This document shows, piece after piece, positions 43,439 through 54,136 of a stretch of DNA of 64,000 nt. The first letter of the stretch is position 1; each line of letters opens with the position of its first letter. Below the pieces are notes generated by a model, which saw only the letters and a program-made list of their open reading frames with translations, was not told the origin of the DNA and ran no database searches. The stretch comes from Yponomeuta sedellus (lineage: Eukaryota; Arthropoda; Insecta; Lepidoptera; Yponomeutidae), in contig OW203749.1 in assembly GCA_934045075.1 (NCBI GenBank), positions 930,001 through 994,000 on the forward strand, written 5' to 3'. The translations under genes were made by a program, and so were the position numbers.

Positions 43439-44306
43439 TGGTGCTCCCACATTGCCGTTAGAAAATGTTTGTAAACATTTTATAACATAAAAACATTTAG
43501 GTACTAATTTAAAAACCTATTTAGAGGCTAAAAATTTCACCCATGCCGGGATTCGAACCCGCAACCTCTGGCTATCCGTACCAGCGCTCTACCAATTGAG
43601 CCAATGGGCGACTCACGACATCAGTGAAATTTCGAACCTCTTTACAATATTCTCTGTATTACGTACAGGCAGCGACATCTGGCTTAAGCAAATTGCATTA
43701 CTTACAGCCCCGACTACCTACTTTGCAGTTAGGTTTAACATCGGAACGATATCATTGTACCCACATGATTACACTATTTTTATTTTTAATGCACTAACCC
43801 GTGCTAAGGAACAAATTTAAAAACCTATTTAGAGGCTAAAAATTTCACCCATGCCGGGATTCGAACCCGCAACCTCTGGCTATCCGTACCAGCGCTCTAC
43901 CAATTTAGGTACTAACAAATGTTGTCAATTGTTACATTTTGTTAGGAACTGTTACGTGTTATAAGTGCTCCTTCACTAATAGAAAATGTTTACTAACATT
44001 TTATAATATTTAAATCTAGCGTTGGCTCGCAGTTTGGTTAGCGTTCTGAGGGCGTCTACACGAAAATGGAAGAGGATTTGCTCATTGTAATAGTTTTCAT
44101 TTTAAACCTTTATAAAAGGTTTACGAGCAAAAGGTAACATATGTTTAATTTTGTTATAATTTGTTTTGTTATATATAATTTGTTAACTTAACGTTACTAA
44201 ACATTTTCTAACATGAAAACAGTTTTTAACATTTGTATTTAAATGTTTGCTAACAAATGTTTACTAACGTTACTAAACATTTTCTAACGGCAATGTGGGA
44301 GCACCA
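43439..44306. mobile_element. TTA-flanked DNA transposon with a nested TBU
   Basis: Terminal inverted repeats identical over 32 bases, starting TGGTGCTCCCACATTGCCGT, with TTA on both sides (43436-43438, 44307-44309). A 3-bp TTA target is compatible with the PIF/Harbinger group, but no transposase is present, so the assignment is tentative. Internal repeats of aacatttgtta are frequent. Without the TBU insertion it is about 460 bp. Confidence 0.8.
43508..43902 (-). mobile_element. TBU copy with 13-bp target-site duplication
   Basis: Flanked by ATTTAGGTACTAA at 43495-43507 and 43903-43915. In sense it starts inside a tRNA-like part (tggtagagcgctgg), runs through the spacer, contains a second complete tRNA-like part and ends aggtttttaaa: 1.3 units head to tail, inserted as one event. 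Confidence 0.88.
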
Positions 44307-44309
44307 TTA

Positions 44310-44663
44310 CAATAATATACCTAGCTTGTACATCAGAATAACACGTAGGCTACAATTTATGAGGATATTGTTTGAATTGTCCAAAGTATGGCAATAAGAG
44401 TCAAGTAAGTAGGACAAAATCTAACATCTGCTAGCTATTCTTGCGTGCGCTGACAAAACCTTTTGTACGCCACGCTAATATAAGCAACTCGTAACACTAA
44501 TCCTGCGCAGACGAAATCGCGGGCACCATGTAGTAAGACATAAAAATAAACTTACAAAGGCGAGATTATCTCTGTGAGAGATTTCTTCCAGCAAATCTTG
44601 GGAACTCGGAGTGGAGGTTCAAATGAAGGTTAACCTAGGTTTAGAGTATAAATCGTTACCGTT
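44310..44663. other. Non-coding with a SINE tail piece
   Basis: 44535-44630 contains gcgagattatctctgtgaga and atttcttccagcaa, a diverged minus-strand tail of the family at 18275. Otherwise nothing recognised. Confidence 0.35.
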
Positions 44664-45072
44664 ATCAACCCTTGTATGTCCCCACTGCTGGGGCACGGGT
44701 CTCTTCCTGCATCGCAGGACGTTTAGGCCATACTCCACCACGGGGGCCAAGTCCGGGTTGGTGGAGGATTGTAAGACAGTGGCGGGCCTTACTGTCAGAA
44801 GTTATCAAGCCACCCATAATGACTCTGACATGGCTTAACGACAGCAATTACATGACAGCCGGCACCAACGTCACTTGCAGTAGTCACGGGACGGTCACAC
44901 ATCCTGCACCTGACCGCGCCTGTTGTTGCTTAACTCAAGTGATTGATTCCAATCACTCGGTTCGACTAGGCCACGAGCAGTTCAGTTTTAAACCTAAAGT
45001 CGTTCCAGTTTTTATTATTTATAAATTATATACATCGTTCCAGGCTTAACGTGCCTTGCGAAGCACGGTAGT
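44664..45072 (-). mobile_element. SINE-5S copy interrupted by a repeat-H tail
   Basis: The SINE runs 44664-44986 with an internal deletion after ccggcaccaacg. At 44987-45044 a repeat-H-like end (aaagtcgttccagttttta) follows, and 45045-45072 resumes SINE-5S sequence (cttaacgtgccttgcgaagc). Confidence 0.7.
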
Positions 45073-45144
45073 AACTGAGCGGTCTGTGTACTATGTCTCT
45101 ACCACGTTTTTGTATTATCTCCGAATAAAAAAAAGAAATCTTCT

Positions 45145-45300
45145 TCTTCATCGGGCTATAATTATAATAGTCCACTGCTGGACATAGCTCTCCCCTAATG
45201 AGCGCCATAACGCCCTGTCTCCAGCTTGCCCCATCCAGCGTCTGCCGACAGTTCTGCGCAGATCGTCATCCCACCTAGTCGGAGGGCGTCATTCGAAAAA
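45145..45300 (-). mobile_element. LINE-B 3' fragment
   Basis: Contains gtccactgctggacatagct and cgcagatcgtcatcccacct, the reverse complement of the LINE-B terminus. Confidence 0.65.
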
Positions 45301-45659
45301 ATGAATTAAAATTAAACAACTTTAAGTGTATGTGTTGGTGTGTGTGTGTGTGTGTGTGCGTGCCTTTACCTTATCGTATGCTCAATTGATTCGATTTTAT
45401 ACCCAGCTTTCATTCGTAACATCCAGCCCAGACAATGCGAATCAGGCCCACGCTACAGTCCACGACCAGGATTCAACCGTTTGTAGCAAAGCCGCCCTTA
45501 GCGCCATTGAATAGAGTACAGTGTAGACGGTTAAAGACGCTTTGAGCTGTACATCAGGGCCACAATTTATGCGCAGCCACGTACAGCTCTACGCTGAGGG
45601 GTGATCGTTGATGTCCTTTTCTGCTTGACATTTCGTTTCAGCTGTGAAATGCGTATTAT
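45301..45659. other. Non-coding with a short (GT)n
   Basis: A GT run at about 45333-45358. The remainder is unremarkable. Confidence 0.4.
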
Positions 45660-45990
45660 TGCCTTGTTAGTCTAGCGGTAAGACGCTTGATTATCGGCGT
45701 GAATACCGCAACAGTTGTTATAGAATGTCCCAGACAGCGTCCTATGTTGTGTGGTGTCGTCCTAGAGAATAGCACCAACCCCGTTCTTCCCGCGGGTGTC
45801 GTAAAAGGCGACTAAGGGACACAAACCGGGTGCGCAGCAGCGCCGCCTGCAGTACAATTCCACCGAACTGCGATCCCAACCCGCATGCCCAGCGTGGGAA
45901 TTATGGGCATTACCCCCTATGATAGCACAACGTGGCGCTCTTTAGGGGAGGGCTATGTCCAGCAGTGGACTAGTACAGCCTGACGACAAG
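45660..45990 (-). repeat. Truncated tRNA-like head and repeat F copy 2
   Basis: 45664-45700 resembles the 5' half of a tRNA-derived SINE (ttagtctagcggtaagac) without a B box. 45745-45990 is repeat F in minus orientation. Confidence 0.5.
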
Positions 45991-46489
45991 ACACTGCAGC
46001 GTCCGAGTGCTTCCTTCACCCGTCTGGTGTTAGTAAAGGTATCACTGGATGCTGTATAAACGATCTGATTACGTAGTTGCAGAGGCAACTGTTTTTTCTT
46101 TCTCTAAACTGGCCTGCTAAGGGAATCTAACTTAGTAGCACTAATAATAGCCAATCTTAAAGTTAAGTTAATCAACTTAATGTTTATTACCATATTAATA
46201 TAAACTGTTGTGTATTGTATAGAGTGTACTCCGAAAATCACGCATAGGTAAACCTCCCAGGTTTTTGTGATTTTGGTTTGTTTAATTTCATTACACGTAT
46301 GTGCCTTAAATAGATAAATTAAAAAAAACCCAAGCGGTGATGGCGGGACGACCTCATGATCGTTCTAGACATAGACATAAACATATTTATTCGTAATTAT
46401 AAGTTACACGTCAATTCAATAAATTAGATAATTATTCCAGATAAAAATCGCATTTACATATAAAACATTAATAAATTCGGCAATTAATA
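45991..46489. other. Non-coding with a repeat C piece
   Basis: 45990-46065 resembles the reverse of the cagcgtccagtggtatcttc region of repeat C. Otherwise AT-rich. Confidence 0.35.
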
Positions 46490-46772
46490 ATATAAAAAAA
46501 TCTATTTAGAGGCTAAAAATTCCACCCATGCCGGGATTCGAGCCCGCGACCTCTGGTTATCAGTGCCAGGGCTCTTTCTTGACTGAGCTAATGAGCGACT
46601 CACCGGCATCAGTGAAATTTCGAACCTCTTTACAATATTCTCTGTATCACGTACAGGCAGCGAATATTACGAATGTTTTATTCTGTATTACGCAGCCATG
46701 GGTGCAATTTTTAGCCTCTAAATATATTTTTTAATTGTCCTTAGCACGGGTTAGTGCATTAAAAATAATATA
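46490..46772 (-). mobile_element. TBU copy, fold-back form with internal rearrangement
   Basis: A minus-strand tRNA-like part (gggattcgagcccgcgacct) and both inverted ends are present. The spacer is mostly replaced after gtacaggcagcga. A plus-sense 3' end, agcacgggttagtgcattaa, follows. Confidence 0.72.
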
Positions 46773-47645
46773 TAATCAATTTATAATAGTCAATATAAAA
46801 TATCAGACTACCATCGGTCAAACATTGTCAGACAATCAGAAGACTTAAAGCCAGCCATCATAATTATAAACCGTTTGCTTGACAAGCCAGTTTTTTAGCT
46901 TCATTTTGAGACATTGCAAAGACGTGGAACTTATTATCTACCAGGCTGGCTGGGGTGGCCATGAACAGAGAGGAGGAAAAGCGATTGGGGAGCCCTTTGG
47001 TCAGCAGTGGGACCCAATTGAGGCTACATAGAAAAGATAGATAGAGAACACTTAATTGCACAACCAGAAAAAAGAATACAATCATGATTTCTTAAGTTTT
47101 ATTTTTTTATTTAATTATTTCCACACAGCTTACTATTTTTACAGGGCACAGCCCTAATGTAATAGTGAAGACACACAAAACAAGAACAACATAACCTTAA
47201 CATATAACATTTACATACAGGCACACACATTGCTTCCGGCCCCACGCCATACACGGTACACGGGGTATGTTATACAATTGGCAGTCTTATCGCTAAGAGC
47301 GATCTCTTCCAGACAACCTAGAAAAGAACGGTAGACAAGGCGATTGTCTACGAGACAAATTCCAGTAGGTAGTTAAAAACATTTGACGGAAGGGCTCCAG
47401 TGAGAATCTAGTTCAGGGTTACTGTGCCATCAAGAAAGAGGTTGCCAAAAATGAGAGCCATGTGGTGCAATCCAGCTCAATGTCAGGTAAATTATGCATT
47501 ATTTACCACAACCAGCAAGAAATTATACAATCGTAAAATGTGAACAACGAAACTGTGAACTTGTCGTAAACTTTGACCATTCGAACTGAAAATATAAAGT
47601 AATATTTAAAGTACTTTATTGAGAGTAACACTAAAATTGTGACAG
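46773..47645. other. Non-coding with SINE tail pieces
   Basis: 47035-47090 (minus) has agagaacacttaattgcaca with a GATA stretch. 47215-47340 (minus) combines the tail tccggccccacgcc with the cagtcttatcgctaagagcg core. Confidence 0.45.
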
Positions 47646-47935
47646 GCCGATTTCTTAATTGAAAATTTCGTTAAGTAAATCTTTAAGTAACGTTCTGTCA
47701 TGCTCTTTTCTGAGAAATTAGAAAACAAACACCACTATAGTTAACTATTTACCTAGCGAAATACTCGATTGAACGTTATAAGTAATACTAGGTGTCCATT
47801 TTAATCTCTAAATTACTTTGGAGACAAAATGGACAAAAACCTGGAACTTTTCAGAGTCATTTGATACTTATAACATTCTAAATTCTTGTGCTGGCTGGCT
47901 TTAATTCCAGACATCTTTGTCAGCTAAAACACAGA
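47646..47935 (-). mobile_element. MITE-E copy next to a LINE-A 3' fragment
   Basis: 47646-47775 has inverted ends (cttaattgaaaatttcgtta and ttacctagcgaaatactcga). 47776-47935 matches the LINE-A 3' UTR and C-terminal end on the minus strand (taggtgtccatttta ... ttaattccagacatctttgt). Confidence 0.6.
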
Positions 47936-47982
47936 CTTAACTCAAATTCATGAAATATAGTTAAGTAAAAAGAAATACAAGT

Positions 47983-48097
47983 GCGGAAAGACTGTCATTG
48001 CAAAGAGTTCCGACAAATGTCTACCCGAGCCGAGGCGCAGCCGAAGGCGAGGGTTGACAGTCAGAACAAGTTGCAATGACGGTTCCGCACGTGTACT
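47983..48097. mobile_element. Small TIR element
   Basis: About 115 bp between gtgcggaaagactgtcattg and its near-complement caatgacggttccgcac. The GC-rich centre is cccgagccgaggcgcagccg. A typical MITE layout; target duplication not resolved. Confidence 0.6.
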
Positions 48098-48289
48098 GAA
48101 TACAGTTGCGAAAAAAATAAGCAATTTAATAAAGAAAAATTATTTGGAAAATGGTCCCAACCGTAAAAAAATATAAGCAGAGATTTTTTTTCTTCACCCA
48201 TTCTGGTAGTCAAAGGAAACTATGCCCATACAGCCAGTCTTCAGTAGGATTTTTTTATTGATATGAAATGAAAATGAAATTTAATGAGA

Positions 48290-48625
48290 TGAAATGAAAT
48301 GAAACCTCATTCAATCAAATCATTAAATGTGATATTGAAACAAATTAATAGCTTCTTTTTAGAAATACGTATTTGCATGAATCATAAAAACTTTTATGAT
48401 TTTTTTTAGTAAAAACTTTTTGGTTGGTTTTTCTTTTTAATAGACATTATTTTGATCAAAGAACATCTGTGATTTTGACAGTTGGGAAAGAGACGCACGA
48501 GTGCGGGAAAGGTAAAAAAAAGCACGAGTGTGTAATAGCCCACATCCCGCACGCTATACGTCCCTGCAATACGCCACTTTTTTAGCAACTGTATTAAAAA
48601 GGTCGTTTTTATTCTTGTTCTGTCG
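48290..48625 (+). repeat. Dispersed duplicate G copy 2
   Basis: The uninterrupted counterpart of 41568-41985. It starts after an (AATGA)n-like run at 48262-48300, resembling a LINE-A tail. Confidence 0.65.
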
Positions 48626-49100
48626 TAAAAAAAGGTAATAGGTACATATACATAAGTGTCAAACTTGGTGCAATGCAAGTTCAACCTATGAGCCGGGCTC
48701 CAGCGCCTTGGTTATATATAACTTTTGACGTATACATATGTGTGCAGAAACGAAATATCTGCTAGAATTTGTCGTACAATTAAGTGTTTATATCACTGTC
48801 ACTTATCAGATATAGATACTGAAATGACGTATCTACTATGTGCGGAACGTATTACGCCCCATATCTATACGGCCCACCGCCGATTGGAAATTTCAAGCGC
48901 TGGATTTTTGAACACCTCAGTCACTCAGGTTTCCTCACAATATTTTGCTGGTACGGAACCCGCAGTGGACGAGTCAGTCGGCATTTGGCTGGTTTTATTT
49001 ACTGAGAAGAATGTCAGAAATTGTAATGGCGGACGACAAAGTTTGAGAGAGGTCCACACATAACATACATTGTCACTAAAGAGAGAAGCTTGTAACAATA
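48626..49100. other. Non-coding
   Basis: Includes a short lepidopteran-SINE piece (48890-48950, ctcaggtttcctcacaatat). No gene supported. Confidence 0.35.
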
Positions 49101-49124
49101 ATCATTTATCGAACTAAGCAATTG

Positions 49125-49490
49125 AGGTCACCCGTCACGCCTGCCATCGTTTCAGTTGCCGCTGACATGGCGATTCTCTGACATTGGTCCTATAACGCGG
49201 AAATGCACACAATGCAACGAGAGAGATCTCGCATTTTAATTTGTTAGTCGGTGGTACTCGGTAAAAACAGCTGTCGCGCCGACGACGCCATTTTCCGGGG
49301 GCCGCCATAGACAATTTCCGCGGTTTTCTTTTTTCAAACATTTTTTTGTTCGATTTTCGCGGCGCGTTCGAAAATGTGTTTGTGATTTTTTTTTTCTTTT
49401 TATTTGGAAAAATATTCTGTTCTGTTGAGTGGAGTTGAGAGTGGAATTTTTGTACGAGGAAAAGAAGTCAAAATGAAGATGTCAGGTAAA
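49125..49490 (+). promoter_or_regulatory. Promoter-like CpG patch with possible first coding codons
   Basis: 49250-49375 has many CpGs and a ccattttccgggggccgcc motif typical of invertebrate housekeeping promoters. At 49473 an ATG opens ATG-AAG-ATG-TCA-G and meets GTAAAG, a fair donor. No product can be inferred from four codons. Could be the 5' end of a gene whose body lies beyond the window. Confidence 0.22.
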
Positions 49491-50359
49491 GTAACTTTTC
49501 ATTTTTGGGGTGGATGGAGGAAACATTATAACGTTCTCATTAAACTTCATGCTGAGATTAAAGATAAAAAAATAAATAGAACAATAATAAAACAAAAGAA
49601 TAAATCGCCATTTTGAATACCTATTTATTTAATTGAACGAAATCATTTTTCACAGCGATTTGACTAAAACCACAATCCTTTGTCGTGCCTACAATAAAAA
49701 AACCACTGTTACGATACCAAACTAAGTAGTAAACTACTCATACTTACTCACCGTTATCATTAGGTACCTATTTGATACTTCAGTAGTTAGTTACTCAGAA
49801 AACATCTGTGCATTCGGCTGCTTAGTAAGCAGACCAAATTAAGCTATCTGCGTCTAGGATAGGATTACACTACCAACTGTCTTTGTTCGAGCTACTTACT
49901 GTTCAAGGAATCCAAGACAAAGGTAGACACGGCGACGCTAAGCGTATGGCGGATATAACTTGTACCAGAAGAAATTGAGGTAGATGTAAGTGAACAATTT
50001 GGTGTAAGATGCAAGTTACGGCCGCGTTGATTATAACTTTTTCTGCTCGTTAATCTGTGTGTTAATCGACTCTGCGTATTTCTATTCGCGTTCGCATGGT
50101 TAACAGATTAACCTTGCAGCCTTTGTCGACTAAACGAAGATCAATTTCTAAATACGAGTTAGAAAAAAATATTCCGATGCACTTTCTGAAACTATCCCCT
50201 AACAAAATTTTCCTTTTTATGAATATCTTTGTTTTATAGAACTTAAGTCCTAACTTATACATATGAAATTAATCTAGAATTAACCTAAACTAAGTATAGG
50301 TACCTACATAGGTAAAACACAAAAGCTATTTTAGATTAAATATCCTTTGCTTCGTCGTC
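49491..50359. other. Non-coding, AT-rich
   Basis: No feature supported, apart from a stretch (50265-50345) that is largely repeated at 50580-50652, bracketing repeat F copy 3. Confidence 0.4.
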
Positions 50360-50575
50360 GTCGTCGTCAGGCTATACTAGTCCACTGCTGGACATAGCCC
50401 TCCCCTAATGGGCGCCATAGCGCCTTATTGGGGGGTAATGCCCATAATCCCCACGCTGGGCATGCCGGTTGGGGATCGCAGTTTGTTAGAATTGCAGGGG
50501 GCGCTGCTGCCCACCCCCTGGTTTGTGTCCCTTAGTCGCCTTTTACGACACCCGCGGGAAGAATTTGTTATGAAA
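50360..50575 (+). repeat. Repeat F copy 3
   Basis: Starts after a (GTC)n run and ends cacccgcgggaagaattt. The flanks on both sides share about 80 bases (aatctagaattaacctaa ... aagctattttagattaaata), so the insertion lies between copies of one sequence. Confidence 0.65.
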
Positions 50576-50755
50576 ATAATCTAGAATTAACCTAAATTAA
50601 GCATAGGTACATAGCTAAAACACGAAAGCTATTTTAGATTAAATATCCTTTGTGTATGAACGAATAAATTGAAGTATAGGAATATTTAATTCTACCCAAG
50701 ATAAAAGTTTCTGACCTGTAATCGTGTCACAGTACTAATGGTTTTCGAACTCCTG

Positions 50756-50882
50756 GGGCCGGTTTCCGAATTGAGAATTGCACTAAGTAAATACTTAAGT
50801 TACTTGCTGTAACGCTCGTTTCTGGGAAATTTGCAGAGACAGCAATACAGTTCAGTATTTACATGACGAAATTCTCAATTAT
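50756..50882. mobile_element. MITE-E copy
   Basis: Inverted ends gaattgagaattgcactaag and catgacgaaattctcaatt, about 127 bp, related to 47646, 33785 and 23038. Confidence 0.6.
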
Positions 50883-50905
50883 AATTTTAACTAATTTTTA
50901 TATAT

Positions 50906-51400
50906 ACCCTTTGTATGTCCGCTGCTGAGGCACGGGGTCTCTTTCTACATCGCAGGATTATTAATTTGACTAATTTAGGTATTGTGCTGCTTCAAATTAA
51001 TAATAATAATAATTAATGATAAAAATGGAACTAAACCTAAAACATTCTAATTTAAATAAAATATTTGAGCCAGATCGCTGTCGGGCGGCAGAGTACCGAG
51101 AAGGCTGGCGGCCGTGCCTCGCTGTATGGCTAGGCTTATCCTTTGGCCAAAGTAAGCACCAGCCCTCGGGTCTCCTGAAGCGTCGACTAGGCGCGACGAG
51201 ATCTCCTTAAAGAGGAGTCTCGAGTTTCTCCTTTATAGGTATTTGTATAAATAAATTATGGCATATATTATGTCGGCATAACAACTCAGCAGGTCAGCTA
51301 GTATTAGTATAGATTTATATATACTTTGTTTTATATATATATCGATATCAATATCAACCCTCGGATGTCCCCACTGCTGAGGTATGGGCCTCTGCCTATG
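50906..51400 (-). repeat. SINE-5S ends flanking a retroelement 3' tail
   Basis: 50906-50960 and 51345-51395 are short SINE-5S 3' ends (tatgtccgctgctgagg; cggatgtccccactgctgag). Between them, 51040-51240 is the minus-strand tail family of 15952 and 17140 (atttgagccagatcgctgtc). 51280-51305 ends with the ggtcagctagta motif of the ctagctgacc family. Confidence 0.55.
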
Positions 51401-51495
51401 CTTCACAAATGTTTACGTTCTAATGAACGTTTTACGATTTATACATATAGGATCCTATTAGGATATCTATAATATTAGTATTTAATGAAAGGAAA

Positions 51496-51635
51496 ATGTA
51501 CGTAATACAGAGAATAATGTAAAGAGGTTCGCTGATGCTGGTGAGTAGCTCAGTTGGAAAGAGCGCTGGCTCGGATAGCCAGAGGTCGCGGGTTCGAATC
51601 CCGGCATGGGTGGAATTTTTAGCCTCTAAATAGGT
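51496..51635 (+). mobile_element. TBU copy (plus), truncated
   Basis: Begins acagagaataatgtaaagag and includes A box TAGCTCAGTTGG and B box GGTTCGAATCC. It ends ctctaaataggtttt and joins directly to a LINE-A tail. Confidence 0.78.
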
Positions 51636-51725
51636 TTTCGAAATGAAATGGTTTTATTCAAAGTAGCGCAAATAATGCGGCTTAATGAACGTTACAAGTC
51701 AAAAAGTGTACTTTACACATTATTT
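51636..51725 (-). mobile_element. LINE-A 3' end, very short
   Basis: Starts gaaatgaaatggttttattc and covers only the terminal 80 or so bases. Confidence 0.65.
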
Positions 51726-51961
51726 GAACCGCGCTTCAGTTTAAATTAAGTATATACTTAAGCAATTAATTAAGCTACATCACAAAATGCCAAAAATAAA
51801 AGAGAGTACGAAAGAGAAAATAAATAGCGACGTTGTTTTATAAGTATGTACCTACTCGTACATTTATGAAAACAAAAACATTTATTCTTTGTGAAGGAAA
51901 ACATCGTGAGGAAACCTGAGTGTATAGGCTAAATAAAAAAATAAAATAAAACTACTAAAAG

Positions 51962-52035
51962 GATCAGCTTAATGCTGATCGGAAAGCGTTTTCAATAATA
52001 TCCGCAGAACCACCAGCGCTGATATTATTGAAAAC
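51962..52035. repeat. Two adjacent hairpins
   Basis: gatcagc...gctgatc (51962-51980) is followed by two exact 15-base arms gttttcaataatatc / gatattattgaaaac (about 51988-52002 and 52021-52035). Confidence 0.7.
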
Positions 52036-52664
52036 TAGGTTACAAAACTTTAAATTTTCGGCATTTACTCAATAAAATATTTATTAAATCTTTCAAGAAA
52101 GTATAACAGCCATTATAACATTTCTTTTTTTTAAAGTCCAAACCCCCCAACTATGAATACTAATTATAACATTTATCGGATGATAAAGCTGACTATTCTC
52201 GGAAATGCTCAGCCTTTCGGCCATTTTGGATTCTTTTTTTATTTGCTTTTCAAGATGGCTACCGTCCATCCGAAACGTGTTTGCTTGGGCAACATGGGAA
52301 GGCTTTTATTTGTGAAATCTAAACTGGATTTTCGGTCGGCATGCGTAGAATTTTAGGGGACAGGTGGCTGGAGAATGTGGGCGGTGATAGAGGTTTGTTC
52401 AGCTAATGGTGAAATATATATACACTTCTTTTCGTGATTCGTCACTGATAGAATATTTTGAAAGCAATATATATTTTTAACGTCTTTATTTATTTCAGGA
52501 CTTTTGTCCTAATGGGAATGGTAACATAAAATACAAAGTGAAGCTTTTGTAAATTCAATCTGAATACAATTATAATTTATAAAGGTCAATGGTCTCCGAA
52601 ATGCAGTTTAGAGTGACAAATTATTACAGCCAGTATCGTTGTAAATTTCACTGTCTCGTTTTCT
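52036..52664. other. Non-coding
   Basis: AT-rich. A cggccattttgg motif at 52218 is reminiscent of promoter motifs, but no exon is visible. Confidence 0.3.
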
Positions 52665-52926
52665 AGCCGTATCACGTCTGATTACTGCATTGAAGGCCAC
52701 GGATTCGATTCCCATTGGGGGCCGCCTTACTTCGCCGGAATTGGCCGCATTCTGGGTGTATTTCCATATTTCGACTAGCTGTGCCCCGCGTTGTTACCCG
52801 CAGTTTATTAGGGAAAAGAAATTGTATATAACAGTAAACGATATTTTCCCAGTAACACGTAGCCTAGGTGTCAATCCTGGGTGTGAGCTAACATCATACC
52901 AAGTTTTATTAAAATCGCTCCAGCCG
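52665..52926 (+). mobile_element. tRNA-derived SINE head joined to an RTE-like tail
   Basis: 52665-52770 is the SINE of 27195 (ccacggattcgattcccatt, tgggtgtatttccat). From 52783 the sequence gtgccccgcgttgttacccg through aaaatcgctccagccgctta is the conserved 3' tail of an RTE-like family, also at 55745-55825. Confidence 0.6.
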
Positions 52927-52973
52927 CTTAGACGTGAAGAAGTAACATAGTTTGTTACTACTTCACGTCTAAG
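52927..52973. repeat. Hairpin at the RTE-like tail end
   Basis: Two 21-base arms with one mismatch (cttagacgtgaagaagtaac and its near-complement) around five bases. The outer arm is an inverted copy of the end of the tail. Confidence 0.7.
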
Positions 52974-52975
52974 TC

Positions 52976-53783
52976 ACGGTACATCATCGAAACTACTACT
53001 TATGATGATATTCGTCGTCCAACGAGATAAGATATGATTTTGGTCCAATCAAAATGTATAGAAATAATTAGATTCTACGTAAAAAAAAAGTTCATCATAT
53101 AAACTATTAAATTTACTAAATATTTGCGTAATAAAACAAAATTGCGATTGTTGCAGATTCGATGATTTACGTAGGGGCCGTCGAAACATACACACTCACA
53201 AACTTTCGCCTTCAAAATTTTATATACAGGTAGGCACACACATTGTTTCTGGCCCCACACTAGAATACACTGTATCGTGTGAAGTGTGATGTGATAGTGT
53301 GCTTGTATTTCCATAACGAGTTCAACTCACCCTTGACTGGTTTGTATTTTTGTAAGCACCATTGTCAACGGGGGCTTAAATCCCACCCACACCTTGCAGA
53401 GATCCGACCCTTTAATAGACGACCCTGCCACGAATTACAACTGCATTTTACAGCATTCTCCACGAGGCGAAATCCCGTGTAATGGCGAATTCGTGCTCCC
53501 CGAATGCATTCCATTGCCGCGTCGTAATAAAAACAAATATAGATCCCTAAACACAACAAATAGACGGAAAAAATCCCTAAAAAGGGCCGCCATTTTGGAT
53601 CCACGCGCGTAGCGGCGCGCGCGCACGTTCCAGTCGCCCAAATCTTTATAGATCACTTTCGTGCGTGCTCCTGCATAGATTTTTTCGTAGTATCCGGCTG
53701 GAATGGGTACTTTTTTGTTCCGTATACACGTTCCGAGTTATGAATGGTCTTTATAGCTATTTGCGGCCCTTCAATGGGGTTTT
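52976..53783. promoter_or_regulatory. Non-coding with a CpG-rich promoter-like patch
   Basis: 53230-53280 is a minus SINE tail. 53580-53650 has gggccgccattttggatcca and a GCGC-rich stretch (gtagcggcgcgcgcgcacgt), suggestive of a housekeeping-type promoter on either strand. No exon was identified. Confidence 0.28.
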
Positions 53784-54136
53784 GAAGCGCTAGTGGCCTA
53801 GTGGAACCGATTGATTGGAATCAATCAATTGGGTTAAGCAACAACAGACGCGGTGCTGGATGAGTGACCGTCCAGTGACTACCGCTAGTGTCATTTTTCC
53901 GAGCGCTTCCGTGATTCCCAAGGCACGTTAAGCGGTAGGTGCCGGCTATCATCTAATGGCAGTCTTTTACCCATGTCTGAGGCCTTATGGCCGGCTTGAC
54001 AGCTTCTGACAGGCCCGCCACTGTCTTACAGTCCTCCACCAACCCGGACTTGGCCCCCGTGGGAAAGTATGGCCTAACCTTCCTGCGATGCAGGAAGAGA
54101 CCCATGACCCAGCAGTGGCGACATACAAGGGTTGTC
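53784..54136 (+). mobile_element. SINE-5S copy, near full length
   Basis: Starts gaagcgctagtggcctagtg, includes gggttaagcaacaacag and ggatgagtgaccg, ends catacaagggttg. Confidence 0.82.

Noticed and set aside
48005..48075. Possible protein-binding regulatory island (cccgagccgaggcgcagccg)
   Set aside because: It is the GC-rich centre of a small element with inverted ends, which explains its composition better.
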